Shown here piece after piece: positions 36,217 through 45,532 of a stretch of DNA of 64,000 bases (position 1 is the stretch's first letter; every line of letters begins with the position of its first letter). A model generated the notes under the pieces. That model had not been told where the DNA came from and did not search any database. It worked only from the letters and a program-made list of their open reading frames with translations. Both the position numbers and the translations under genes were made by a program. Source of the DNA: Bacillota bacterium LX-D (GTDB lineage: Bacteria > Bacillota > DUOV01 > Zhaonellaceae); contig JAVLUO010000001.1 in NCBI GenBank assembly GCA_031628995.1, positions 372,001 through 436,000 on the forward strand, given 5' to 3'.

Positions 36217-36803
36217 ATCTTTCCTCCTATCTCTTTTAATTCTGATTCTTTATCCATAGTTAGTTGAGTCTTCAAAGAGCATATGTGATACTTTTTTCAA
36301 GCATTTCCCTTCAACCTCAATTTAGATTAAAAAGTATCTTAAGAGTAGAGAAAAATAAAAGTAAAAAAGAAAATAACGCATTCATTTTCATTAACTCAAC
36401 CGAACATTATGCTCGTTTAAGTCGGACAAACTGGAATTTTATAAAAGTTATTTTATCGCTTTTAAATGCTGAATGTATATTCCTATATGTCCTATAGCCT
36501 TACTAAATGAAGTAATCTTTGTATATTTATAGAAGCTATCATTAACGATTGCAATTAAAATAATAACCAAGACAAATTTAAAAAATTTTTTTACTAGAAC
36601 CCTCCTATTTTAGAACTCACTCAGAAGTGTATAAATAAGTCCTTCAAGGTTAAATATTAACTGTTTAATCAAGCAAAACCGAAATTAGCCCTGCGTCTAA
36701 AAACTTCACTCACTGGCTTTTTCCTCCAGACAAAAGAAAAAACCACCTTTCTAGAATATACTATCGACTAGAATATACTATCGATTAGTATACCTGTATA
36801 TTT
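36217..36803. other. Intergenic region with 17-bp tandem repeat
   Basis: 587 AT-rich bases. CTAGAATATACTATCGA is repeated head to tail at 36751-36767 and 36768-36784, with a partial third copy. A minus-strand frame at about 36448-36594 reads like a small membrane peptide and follows an AGGAGGG, but its first codon is GTA, so I do not call it a gene. Confidence 0.45.
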
Positions 36804-37305
36804 AAAATAATCTCCACTCCAGCCCCCACACCCTCAAACCCTTATCCCTTCTCGCCTTGAACCTATTTCCCTATTTCTTTCCAGATAATAAAGTCCGCTC
36901 TAAAATTCCTTAATTTCATCCCATTTATTAACACTTTTACCTTAATTCTTGTAACAATTTTTAAAATAAAGTTGGTTCCAAATAGGGATATGTTGAAAGG
37001 AAAAAGGGATAAGGTTGCATTTTCTCATGTGCTTTTTCTAATGCTTTTTATCAATCCTGGTAGCAATATTTCTCTCAATACTATAATCAATACTTTCCTC
37101 AATCCCTTTAAAATCAATGCCTTTAGCCTTATTCCCTACCCCTTAACCCTAACAATCTTAACCCTTACACCTTAGCCCTTTCCCTTGTAAAAAAAGCAAA
37201 CCCCGCAGCAAATCAGGAGTTATCCTGCATCTGCTGTGGGGATTCGGAACGAACTTTATTTTTACAGAGCGAAGTTTATTATCATGGAGTGGAGTTTATT
37301 TTGTA
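36804..37305 (+). repeat. Nested inverted-repeat element, unit 2
   Basis: Left arms at 36804-36821 (AAAATAATCTCCACTCCA), 36884-36905 (GATAATAAAGTCCGCTCT..) and 36963-36982 (AAAATAAAGTTGGTTCC..) are spaced 80 and 79 bp. A hairpin lies at 37201-37241 (CCCCGCAGCA...TGCTGTGGGG). Right arms in exact 20-bp steps are GGAACGAACTTTATTTTTAC (37246), AGAGCGAAGTTTATTATCAT (37266) and GGAGTGGAGTTTATTTTGTA (37286). The first left arm pairs with the last right arm (17/18), the second with the middle (16/18), the third with the first (16/17). The arm words differ from unit 1 yet pairing is kept. A G-quadruplex motif (minus strand) is at 36823-36848, the same place as in unit 1. Confidence 0.78.
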
Positions 37306-37311
37306 TATACA

Positions 37312-37516
37312 AAAGTGGAAAGTTTAATCAATATCTTTTATCAATACTCCCTTCAAATCTAATAAAATCAATACTTTTAGCCTTATTACTTACTCCTTGA
37401 ACCTAAAAAAGCCATGCAGCAATTCAGGATTTCCCCTGCATTTACAGCATGACTTTTAACATGACTTTATTATTTTTAACACAACTTTTTTATTCGTGAC
37501 ACGAGTTTTTTAGGGT
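37312..37516 (+). repeat. Partial nested-repeat element, unit 3 (right half)
   Basis: This is a close copy of the right half of unit 1: it aligns from the AATCAATATCTTT region through the hairpin (about 37411-37452) to the three right arms at 37457, 37477 and 37497 (20-bp steps). The last arm is identical to that of unit 1. No left arms precede it; it starts a few bases after the end of unit 2. It looks like a duplicated or deletion-joined half unit. Confidence 0.65.
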
Positions 37517-37627
37517 TATACACTAATTCCTTTAAACCCTGCACCACTACTGGCTTTCCACCCCTTCATTATTCACCCTTTTTCCTCACTTCCTTAATCC
37601 TAAATCCTTATTCCTTGTAACTAAAAA

Positions 37628-37710
37628 AAGAGCAGTTTCATCGGTTTTTTACTCCGACTTTCCTGCTCCTTTGAAGAAGTTTATTTTTCGTTGAAGAAGT
37701 TTTTTTGACG
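37628..37710 (+). repeat. Partial nested-repeat element, unit 4
   Basis: A hairpin with GAGCAG/CTGCTC ends (37630-37669) is followed by two 20-bp arms, TTGAAGAAGTTTATTTTTCG (37671) and TTGAAGAAGTTTTTTTGACG (37691), and a decayed third. The arm pattern (purine-rich word, then TTTATTTT) matches units 1-3. No matching left arms were found upstream. On the minus strand the hairpin followed by T-runs could also act as the terminator of glmS. Confidence 0.55.
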
Positions 37711-37741
37711 AAGACAACAAAAAGTCAGCATTCATATCCCC

Positions 37742-39565
37742 TTACTCTACCGTTACAGATTTCGCCAAATTCCTCGGCTTATCAACATCATTCCCCCTAG
37801 CTATTGAAGCATAGTAAGCTAAAAGTTGTAAAGGAATGACCGTTAGTACTGGAGCTAAAACTGGCAATATCTGAGGTAAGTAGATAACTTCATCTACTAC
37901 CTGTTCGATATCATGATGATTTTTAAAGGTAACAGCTGTAACGCAAGCTCCCCTCGCTTTGACTTCTTTTATGTTGCTTACCATTTTATCGTATAATTTT
38001 TCCTGAGTTAACAGGGAAATAACAGGGATGCCTTCTTCGATTAATGCCAGGGTGCCGTGTTTTAATTCCCCGGCGGCATAAGCTTCAGCGTGAATATAGG
38101 ATATTTCTTTTAATTTCAAAGAGCCCTCCAAAGCAACTGCATAGTCTAAACCTCTGCCAATAAAGAACGCATCGTTCCGTTGAGCAATTTGTTTCGCCCA
38201 AGACTCTATTTTCTCGGCTTGCTGCAGCATTGTTTCAGCTAAATGGGGCAAATCCTTAATTGCCATTGCTAGTTCTGCTGACTCTTTAGTATCAATGCTC
38301 TCTTTATTTTGTGCCAAATAAAGAGCTAAAAGATAGATAGCTATCAGCTGTGTAATATATGCCTTAGTAGAAGCTACGGCAATTTCCGGCCCAGCCCAGG
38401 TATAGATTACTTCATCTGCTTCCCTGGAAACTGAACTTCCTACTACATTGGTGATAGCAAGGACTTTAGCTTTTCTAGCTTTGGCTTCCCGGAGGGCGGC
38501 TAGGGTGTCTGCTGTCTCGCCCGATTGGCTAATAACTAAAACCAATGTTTTTTCATTGATCAATGGGTCCCGATAACGAAATTCCGAAGCTACATCTACT
38601 TCTACGGGGATGCGCAGCATTTTTTCTATGACATATTTGCCTACTAAACCAGCGTGATAGGCAGTTCCGCAGGCTACAACGGCAATCTTTTCAAACTTTT
38701 TAATTTCAGCAGTTGATAGGCTTAGCCCTAAATCTACCTGGCCTTTTTCATCAATTCTTCCAGTAATTGTTTCTTTAATAGCTTGAGGCTGTTCATTTAT
38801 TTCTTTTAACATAAAATGAGCATAACCGCCACGCTCAGCAGCTTGAATATCCCATTTGACATGAAATATCTCTTTATTAATTTGCTCATTTTGCGTATTA
38901 CAGACTGCTACGCCTTTCGCTGTTAATACAGCCATTTCCCCATCTTCTAAAATGTATGTTTCTCTTGTGTAATTAAGTATAGCGGGAATATCTGAAGCTA
39001 TAAAATATTCTTTTTCTCCCAAACCTACTACTAGTGGACTATCTTTTCGAGCTGCTACTAGTTTATTTGGTTCTTTGGCAGTCATGGCAACTAAAGCATA
39101 AGAACCTTCTAACAAGGGAATAATATTTTGTACAGCAGCCACTAAATCTCCTTGATAATAATGCTCAATTAAATGGGGCAATACTTCTGTATCCGTTTCA
39201 GAACTAAAAGTATGTCCTTGGTCTAAGAGCCATTCTTTTAACTTTTGATAGTTTTCAATAATCCCATTATGGACTACAACAAAGTCTTCACTACAACCTG
39301 TATGGGGATGGGCATTAAGATCTGATGGTCTCCCATGAGTTGCCCAACGAGTATGTCCAATGCCAATGGTTCCCGTAGGCATCTTATCTGCTAGAAAATC
39401 TTCTAATACTTTTAGTCTACCTACAGATTTAGCAAGTTCCAAAGCATCTTCCTTTAAGACTGCAATCCCGGCGGAATCATAGCCTCGGTACTCTAATTTG
39501 CTTAATCCTTCTAACAAGATAGGGGCAGCTTCTTTACTGCCTAAATAACCAACAATACCACACAT
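37742..39565 (-). CDS. glmS: Glutamine:fructose-6-phosphate aminotransferase
   Basis: 607 residues. The N-terminal Ntn glutaminase begins Cys2 (MCGIVGYLG), with GHTRWATHGRP and HNGIIENY. Two SIS isomerase domains follow (VACGTAYHAG, SQSGETADTLAAL, STKAYITQ), ending in DKPRNLAKSVTVE. It makes glucosamine-6-phosphate, the first step toward UDP-GlcNAc and peptidoglycan. Expression is controlled by the glmS ribozyme in its leader. It lies downstream of glmM, the next enzyme of the pathway. Confidence 0.97.
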   Translation of the reverse strand: MCGIVGYLGSKEAAPILLEGLSKLEYRGYDSAGIAVLKEDALELAKSVGRLKVLEDFLADKMPTGTIGIGHTRWATHGRPSDLNAHPHTGCSEDFVVVHNGIIENYQKLKEWLLDQGHTFSSETDTEVLPHLIEHYYQGDLVAAVQNIIPLLEGSYALVAMTAKEPNKLVAARKDSPLVVGLGEKEYFIASDIPAILNYTRETYILEDGEMAVLTAKGVAVCNTQNEQINKEIFHVKWDIQAAERGGYAHFMLKEINEQPQAIKETITGRIDEKGQVDLGLSLSTAEIKKFEKIAVVACGTAYHAGLVGKYVIEKMLRIPVEVDVASEFRYRDPLINEKTLVLVISQSGETADTLAALREAKARKAKVLAITNVVGSSVSREADEVIYTWAGPEIAVASTKAYITQLIAIYLLALYLAQNKESIDTKESAELAMAIKDLPHLAETMLQQAEKIESWAKQIAQRNDAFFIGRGLDYAVALEGSLKLKEISYIHAEAYAAGELKHGTLALIEEGIPVISLLTQEKLYDKMVSNIKEVKARGACVTAVTFKNHHDIEQVVDEVIYLPQILPVLAPVLTVIPLQLLAYYASIARGNDVDKPRNLAKSVTVE

Positions 39566-39630
39566 TTTGCACTCACTCCTTACGTCAAATAAACGTAAGA
39601 AAGGAACAAATCTTGCCCGGCAGTTTTTAA

Positions 39631-39760
39631 GCTAAAGATTACTCTTTAGTTTTGTTCTACCTTTATCGGCCGCATCAGCCGGAAGGATACCCGCCGAAAA
39701 ATTCGATAATCCTTCTCCTCGTCAACCACAAAAGCTGTGGTCCTGGCGCTTTTTACTTCT
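39631..39760 (-). ncRNA. glmS ribozyme/riboswitch
   Basis: The minus-strand leader of glmS contains the conserved core: AGCGCCAGGACC (cleavage 5' of the G at 39749), GGTTGACGAGGA, an ATCGA...TTTCGGCGGGTATCC pseudoknot region, and the P4 hairpin CTAAAGAGTAATCTTTAG (39632-39649). Glucosamine-6-phosphate acts as the coenzyme for self-cleavage, after which the mRNA is degraded. It ends about 65 bases before the glmS ATG. The remaining part of the 357-base gap to glmM holds no other feature I can identify. Confidence 0.92.
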
Positions 39761-39922
39761 TTTTGTTCCCTCTCACGCCAATATAATAAACTTTATCTAC
39801 CCTCCTCCAAAATTTTTTTACAATATAGGATATATAATAACACTTTATATAGACGAATTGAATAGTATTTTGTTCCTTTTAGCTGATGAATTATGGAGTT
39901 AAGAAGCTAATGGTTTAACCCA

Positions 39923-41254
39923 CTAGCTTCGTATAATTTTAGCCAAGTCTTCGCTGATCTGTTCTATTTCCTGTAAAACCGGTCCTTCAACCATAATCCG
40001 AATCAGTGCTTCTGTTCCTGAAGGACGAACTAAAATACGTCCTTCTTGGCCTAAAGCTGCTTCTGCTCGCTTAATAGCTTCCAAAAATGCTGAATTTTCC
40101 ATAGCAGCCTTCTTATCATTTACACGAACGTTTACTAATCTTTGGGGAAAATGTTCCATTTGGGCAGCTAGCTGGCTTAAAGTTTTACGGCTATTGACTA
40201 CTGTCTGCAGCAGCTGCAGTGCCGTCATTAATCCATCTCCTGTTGTATTGTGGTCTAAAAAAATAATGTGGCCTGACTGCTCTCCCCCTAAATAAGCGCC
40301 GCTTTTGAGCATCTCTTCTAAGACATACCTATCTCCAACTTGGGTTTGCAAAACTTTAATTCCCGATTTTTTGAAGGCTTGATGAAGGCCTAAATTACTC
40401 ATAACTGTTACAACTACAGTGTCGTTTTTTAATTTCCCTTTAGCCTTCAGATCTAAAGCGCAGGCTACCATAATTTGATCTCCGTCAACTAAATTACCTT
40501 TTTCGTCAACAGCTAAAACCCGATCTGCATCTCCATCATGAGCAATACCTAAGTCTGCTTGATAATGTAAAACTGCCTGTTTCAAACTTTCAGGATGAGT
40601 TGAACCACAATTTAAATTGATATTTGTACCGTCAGGGGTATTATGTAAACAAATAACTTTTGCGCCTAGGCTTCTTAACACCCGGGGAGTAACCTGGTAA
40701 GCGGCTCCATTGGCACAATCTACGACGATTTTTAACCCTTCCAGACAGCCTTCAAAGCTGCTGCCAGCATAATCTCCATATAAATCTACAGCGTCTTCAA
40801 CTCTGTAGACTTTGCCGATTTTAACCCCTGTAGGCCTTGATAAATTATCCTCTTCAGCTAAAACAAGCTCCTCTATTTGCGCTTCTACTTCGTCTGGTAG
40901 TTTATAGCCTTGGCTGCTAAAAAATTTTATGCCATTATCCTCCACCGGATTATGGGAAGCAGAAATCACCGCTCCTGCTGTAGCACCAAGTTTTCTCGTT
41001 AAATAGGCGATGCCAGGGGTAGGCAAAATACCCAGCCGTTCAACATTAACTCCAACTGAGCAAATGCCGGAAATTAAAGCTGCTTCCAGCATATCTCCAG
41101 AAATACGCGTATCCTTGCCAATGGCAATTTTAGCATCCTTAGTATCCTGTACTAAAACAGATGCTGCTGCTCTTCCCAGCTTAAAAGCCAGCTCAGGGGT
41201 TAAGTTTTGATTAGCAACCCCCCGAACCCCGTCTGTTCCAAATAATACTCCCAT
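39923..41254 (-). CDS. glmM: Phosphoglucosamine mutase
   Basis: 443 residues. GTDGVRG at the N terminus, the phosphoserine loop [17 protein letters not shown], the metal loop DGDADR, GEQSGHI and the C-terminal phosphate site [10 protein letters not shown]. It interconverts glucosamine-6-P and glucosamine-1-P. In Firmicutes glmM follows cdaA-cdaR, and GlmM can inhibit CdaA directly. Here an FAD oxidoreductase gene and an intron separate it from cdaR. Confidence 0.96.
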   Translation of the reverse strand: MGVLFGTDGVRGVANQNLTPELAFKLGRAAASVLVQDTKDAKIAIGKDTRISGDMLEAALISGICSVGVNVERLGILPTPGIAYLTRKLGATAGAVISASHNPVEDNGIKFFSSQGYKLPDEVEAQIEELVLAEEDNLSRPTGVKIGKVYRVEDAVDLYGDYAGSSFEGCLEGLKIVVDCANGAAYQVTPRVLRSLGAKVICLHNTPDGTNINLNCGSTHPESLKQAVLHYQADLGIAHDGDADRVLAVDEKGNLVDGDQIMVACALDLKAKGKLKNDTVVVTVMSNLGLHQAFKKSGIKVLQTQVGDRYVLEEMLKSGAYLGGEQSGHIIFLDHNTTGDGLMTALQLLQTVVNSRKTLSQLAAQMEHFPQRLVNVRVNDKKAAMENSAFLEAIKRAEAALGQEGRILVRPSGTEALIRIMVEGPVLQEIEQISEDLAKIIRS

Positions 41255-41275
41255 CTATAGAAAGCTCCTTTCTAG

Positions 41276-42919
41276 TCATTTATCTGCGAAAAAATTCAAT
41301 TGATGCTGTTTTTGAGGTAATCCATAATTCGTAATAATTGCTTCAGCCGCCCTTAAACCATCAACAGCTGCACTGACAATACCACCGGCATAACCTGCTC
41401 CTTCACCTACTGGATATATTCCTATGTGGTCATGAGCAGTACAATCTTTAGATCTAACAATACGCACAGGACTAGAGGTCCTAGTTTCCACACCTGTCAG
41501 TACCGCATCTTCCTGGGCAAAACCTTTTATTTTTTGATTAAAATCAACTAAAGCTTCCTGCAGCACCTCTCCAACTTCCTTAGGCAGGGATTCTCTTAAA
41601 TTGGCTGGATTTAACCCGGGCCGATAAGTAGGCTTTACCTTCCCTTCTAGGCTGCTGCTAGGCCGATCCTGTAAAAAATCCTCTACAGTTTGACCAGGGG
41701 CATGATAATTGCTTCCACCCAACTGGAAAGCTTTCCGCTCCCACTGTCGCTGGAAAGCGATACCTCCTAAAGGCCCTGGGCTGGGAAAGTCATCGGGACT
41801 AATGGTTACGACTAAAGCACTATTTGCCAGTCCTGAATCCCTTGCATATTCACTCATTCCATTAGTCACTACTGTATTTTTCTCTGAAGAACAAGCCACT
41901 ACATACCCTCCCGGACACATACAAAAACTATAAGCGCCTCTTTGATACTGCTTACTTTGGTAAGTTAACTTATAGTCTGCAGCGCCTAGGCTGGGATGTT
42001 CGGCAAAATCTCCATATTGGGCTTTGTTAATAAAGGATTGCTGATGTTCAATCCGTACTCCCATGGCAAAAGGCTTAGTCTCTAAGGTTACTTCTCTTTT
42101 AGCCAAAAGCTCGAACACATCTCTAGCACTATGGCCTGTAGCTAAAACTACCAGCTGAGCCGGCAGCTCATACTGCTGGTTAACTTCAATAGCTTCCAAA
42201 CGGTTATGGTTTATGATTAAATCAGTTACTTTCGCTTGGAAAAAGATTTGTCCTCCTAAAGAAGTTATCTTAGCACCAAGATTAGCCACAATCTTTTCCA
42301 ATTTATCCGTGCCTAAATGAGGCTTTTGTATATAGGTAATTTCCGGCGGAGCCCCTGCTTCTACTAAATACTCCAATACCTCTGCAACTTTCGGATCTTT
42401 GCTTCTCGTTGTAAGTTTCCCATCAGAATATGTTCCTGCACCGCCTTCGCCAAATTGCATATTGGAGTCTAAATCCAACTTTCCTGTAGTCCAAAATTCT
42501 GTAATGTCCTTGCGTCGCTCCGCCACTTTTTTTCCTCTTTCTAAAACTAAAGGCTTATAGCCTAGTAAAGCTAGCTTCAAAGCTGCAAATAAACCGGAAG
42601 GTCCTGCCCCGATTACAATAGGGGGAACGGCTAGCTGTTTATCTCCTCTGACTAATTTAGGCGGTAAAGCTTCTTCTACCTTACTTACACCTGGCAAATG
42701 CTTATGTAGTATTTTAGTTGCTACTTGGTCCGGTAGTTCTGCATCTATGGTATAAACAAATTTTAAATCCTGTTTTTTTCTGGCATCTAAAGATTTTTTT
42801 CTAATCTTTAAATCTCCAATCTGCTGTCCTTTTAAATTCAGCTTTTTAGCAGCAGCTTGCAACAAAGCTTCTTGTGGTACATCTAAACTAAGTTTTAAAT
42901 TTTCTAATCTTATCTTCAT
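41276..42919 (-). CDS. FAD-dependent oxidoreductase (COG2509-like dehydrogenase)
   Basis: 547 residues. An N-terminal about 95-residue domain precedes the dinucleotide fold VIGAGPSGLFAALKLALLGY, LERGKKVAERR, a Gly-rich segment FGEGGAGTYSDGKL, and PGGYVVACSSE. The C terminus ends GEGAGYAGGIVSAAVDG. This is a widespread uncharacterised flavoprotein family; the substrate is unknown. It is inserted between cdaR and glmM and starts 21 bases upstream of glmM, so the two are cotranscribed, with the promoter likely at or beyond the group II intron. Confidence 0.85.
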   Translation of the reverse strand: MKIRLENLKLSLDVPQEALLQAAAKKLNLKGQQIGDLKIRKKSLDARKKQDLKFVYTIDAELPDQVATKILHKHLPGVSKVEEALPPKLVRGDKQLAVPPIVIGAGPSGLFAALKLALLGYKPLVLERGKKVAERRKDITEFWTTGKLDLDSNMQFGEGGAGTYSDGKLTTRSKDPKVAEVLEYLVEAGAPPEITYIQKPHLGTDKLEKIVANLGAKITSLGGQIFFQAKVTDLIINHNRLEAIEVNQQYELPAQLVVLATGHSARDVFELLAKREVTLETKPFAMGVRIEHQQSFINKAQYGDFAEHPSLGAADYKLTYQSKQYQRGAYSFCMCPGGYVVACSSEKNTVVTNGMSEYARDSGLANSALVVTISPDDFPSPGPLGGIAFQRQWERKAFQLGGSNYHAPGQTVEDFLQDRPSSSLEGKVKPTYRPGLNPANLRESLPKEVGEVLQEALVDFNQKIKGFAQEDAVLTGVETRTSSPVRIVRSKDCTAHDHIGIYPVGEGAGYAGGIVSAAVDGLRAAEAIITNYGLPQKQHQLNFFADK

Positions 42920-42957
42920 ATTATACCTGCCTCCACCAAATTGTGCACCAAGAACAT

Positions 42958-43477
42958 ATCGAGTAAGGTAAAGCCGAAGTAATTTGCTCTGGCTTTATCC
43001 TTCTCACAGAACCGTACGTACGGGCCTCGTATACGGCTCCTGATAAACCTCAGTCACTTCTCGTAGAAATGAGACAAAACGCCGACATTGTATGTTTCCA
43101 AATCAATTAACCCTATTTCCTTAAACCAACTGTTTGGTAAGGGCACTACCTCGTCTCTCCCTTACGTCCCCGCTTGTTTGAGCCTACCTATTCTCTAGGA
43201 TAGTGCCGGGCTTCCCCGGTTAAGTTTGCTTACCTGAACTTGAACGCATCCGTCCTAACTAATCAGGTTATCCGGCTTTTGAGCTTTCCCACTTTTTGCA
43301 GGGTTACCCGCCTGACTAGCCAACCTCGGTTTGCTTGCGCTATGTTCCAAGTTCCCCCTTCGGCTTCCTTCAGACCCCACAGTTACCGGTGACGCCCTTG
43401 CTTGCGAGTTATCTTCCTGCCGGTTAGGCGATAGGGTTTCTTTCAGCCCATCGGCTCGGCAAATATGCCGGGCAAAC
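42958..43477 (-). ncRNA. ORF-less group II intron (class C-like)
   Basis: About 520 bases. Domain V is GAGCCGTATACGAGGCCCG-TACGTACGGTTC, followed by a domain VI hairpin (AAAGCC...GGCTTT) and a 3' end ...TTACTCGAT at 42958. Domain I landmarks include GGTCTGAAGGAAGC-like and GCGCAAGC stretches near the 5' end, which begins GTTTGCCCGGC (usual GUGYG). There is no room for a reverse transcriptase, so any movement would need a protein from elsewhere. It lies directly behind the cdaR terminator hairpin, the preferred target of bacterial class C introns. Boundaries are approximate. Confidence 0.75.
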
Positions 43478-43480
43478 TAA

Positions 43481-43512
43481 AAAGCAAGACGCTTTGCAAT
43501 GCCTCTTGCTTT
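43481..43512 (-). terminator. Intrinsic terminator after cdaR
   Basis: AAAGCAAGA/TCTTGCTTT, a 9-bp perfect stem with a 14-base loop and T-run on the minus strand, a few bases past the cdaR stop. The group II intron starts right after it. Confidence 0.8.
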
Positions 43513-43515
43513 ATT

Positions 43516-44451
43516 TTAGCTGTTTTTTTCAATTTTAATAATAACTTTTACTGTTTTTGGGTTTACAGTAAAACCTTTGGGAGTAACTATGTTGACCTCT
43601 TGAGTTATATCTGTTGTTGTAGAGTCTACATTAATTGGTTCTGTAGTTAAATAATCTGCTGTTTCATTTTCTGTATTCCTATTGGTTTCCGCCGATACTT
43701 CCACAACCTTCGGCTCAGTAACTATTTCTTTAATGCTATACCCTTCAGGTAAGTTCCCTTCGATAGTTGGCTGCACAATCAGCTTTTTAGGCAGTTGGAC
43801 CGGTAAAACAGAAATATAAAGAGTAACACTCTCTGGTTTGATCCCCAGGGAATCTTGAATAAAGTTCCCCTTTTTGTCTTTAATTTGAATGGGAAGTAAT
43901 TCCTCGATATTTTTTGAGCTGCTTCGCAAGTTAGTACTGACAAAAACCTGATCTATAGTATCTAAGATACTATTAGGGCCCTTAATCACTACCTTAGTTG
44001 GTTTGATCACCGGCTGTGACCGATAATATCCTGTTGCTACAGTTCCTCTTAATTCCGCTTTAACAGGGAGCTGGACTTGGGAAAACTGATCCATTTTCAC
44101 ACCTACCTGGAAAGGTGTCACTTCTTCTATTTTTAAACCTTTTGGAGCTACTATATTAACATTTTCCTGATTAGTACCCACCTTGGCGCCTTCTAAATCT
44201 ACATAGGCTTTAAGATCTTTTCTGGAATTTAGGTCATTAAGTACATTTTTTCTACCGCTTAACCGCACCTTAACGCTTTCAGGTTTGTCAGACACTATGA
44301 GCTTTTGAGAGACATTTCTAACTTCTAGAGGAACTTGCATGACTCTCTCTTGAACTGGGTTTTGCTCCAAAGTCACGTAGAGCCAAAGTCCCACGGCCAG
44401 CAAAATTGAAATTATTCTAAATCCTAAATTTGAACTAAAAAACCTATGCAT
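43516..44451 (-). CDS. cdaR: c-di-AMP cyclase regulator (YbbR repeats)
   Basis: 311 residues. One N-terminal membrane helix (about 8-26, LGFRIISILLAVGLWLYVT) anchors it, followed by three to four extracellular YbbR beta repeats (for example VQVPLEVRNVS-like, KVRLSGRKNVLNDL, VVIKGPNSILDTID). It binds CdaA and tunes c-di-AMP production. It begins 2 bases after cdaA. Its own terminator follows, so glmM is not strictly in the same unit here. Confidence 0.93.
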   Translation of the reverse strand: MHRFFSSNLGFRIISILLAVGLWLYVTLEQNPVQERVMQVPLEVRNVSQKLIVSDKPESVKVRLSGRKNVLNDLNSRKDLKAYVDLEGAKVGTNQENVNIVAPKGLKIEEVTPFQVGVKMDQFSQVQLPVKAELRGTVATGYYRSQPVIKPTKVVIKGPNSILDTIDQVFVSTNLRSSSKNIEELLPIQIKDKKGNFIQDSLGIKPESVTLYISVLPVQLPKKLIVQPTIEGNLPEGYSIKEIVTEPKVVEVSAETNRNTENETADYLTTEPINVDSTTTDITQEVNIVTPKGFTVNPKTVKVIIKIEKNS

Positions 44452-44453
44452 TT

Positions 44454-45284
44454 TTATTTACCCCTCCAATGCCAAAAACCCATGTAGTTATTTCCATGCC
44501 GGGGCATTAGCAAAGTTCCCAGCATTTCACGGAGGATTTTTTCATCTAGGTAGCGGGTAAGCTTTCCTTCCTCAGCTATGGAGATAGTGCCCGTTTCTTC
44601 TGAAACAATAATAGCTAAAGCATCTGAGACTTCAGTTATTCCCAAAGCAGCCCTGTGCCTTGTCCCCAGCTGCTTGCTTAAATAAGGACTATCTGTTAAA
44701 GGTAAAAAACAACCTGCAGAAATAATTCTATCTCCTCGAATTATCGCAGCTCCATCATGTAAAGGAGTTTTATCCACAAAAATATTGACTAGGAGTTCAG
44801 CCGAAACAACTGCATCTAATTTAATCCCTGTTTCGATGTAATCGTTTACTCCAGTCTCCCGTTCAACTACAATTAAAGCTCCCACTGTATTTTTAGATAA
44901 ACTGAGAATTCCTCGTACCAGCTCATTAATCAGCCGGGACATATCTTCTTCCCCTAAAAAAGTAATGGGTTTAGCAAAAAATTTTCCCCGACCCAGCTGC
45001 TCTAAAGCTCTGCGCAGTTCAGGCTGAAAAACAATTGGCAGGGCAACAATAATGGCTATTTTAATTTGTTCTAGAATCCATTCAATGGTTTTAAGACCTA
45101 ACAGCTTGCTTAAGGAAGATGCAATCACCAAAACAGCCAAACCTTTTAATAGTTGCACAGCTCTAGTTCCCCTAATGAGGAGAATTATGCGATAGATAAC
45201 AAAAGCAACTATAGCCATATCGATTAAGGACAATATTATTTGAAATGGGTTATTTAAGGATAGGACGGACAAAAAATCAAACAT
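44454..45284 (-). CDS. cdaA: Membrane diadenylate cyclase
   Basis: 276 residues from the ATG at 45284, 7 bases after GGAG. Three membrane helices (to about residue 90) precede the DAC domain with the catalytic DGAAIIRG and GTRHRAALG motifs and SEETGTIS. It makes c-di-AMP from two ATP at the membrane, controlling turgor and cell-wall homeostasis. First gene of the cdaA-cdaR unit, divergent from the DUF881 pair. Confidence 0.96.
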   Translation of the reverse strand: MFDFLSVLSLNNPFQIILSLIDMAIVAFVIYRIILLIRGTRAVQLLKGLAVLVIASSLSKLLGLKTIEWILEQIKIAIIVALPIVFQPELRRALEQLGRGKFFAKPITFLGEEDMSRLINELVRGILSLSKNTVGALIVVERETGVNDYIETGIKLDAVVSAELLVNIFVDKTPLHDGAAIIRGDRIISAGCFLPLTDSPYLSKQLGTRHRAALGITEVSDALAIIVSEETGTISIAEEGKLTRYLDEKILREMLGTLLMPRHGNNYMGFWHWRGK

Positions 45285-45532
45285 GGTCTCACTCCGCATA
45301 ATTTTAAAATAAAAGTTGGTAAACTTGGCCTTTGGTAAGTTAGTGTCTTAGAGAAATAGTTGCTAATTCTTTCTTGGCTTAGTATATTAATATTATGTTA
45401 TCATGAATTTTTTTATTAAGATAGTTGTATTTTGTTTTAAAATTAAAAAATAAAATGAGAAAAAATTACCGTATGAATCAAGCCTAAATAGTTTTAAAAT
45501 AAAGCTAAATTAAGTTAAAAGGAGCTCAATTT

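Noticed and set aside
36448-36594. 48-codon minus frame after AGGAGGG, Lys-rich start then hydrophobic
   Set aside because: The first codon at the right spacing is GTA. It may be a dead small gene, but I cannot support it.
36972-37175. 67-codon plus frame
   Set aside because: It lies wholly inside nested-repeat unit 2 and is made of its C- and T-rich filler.
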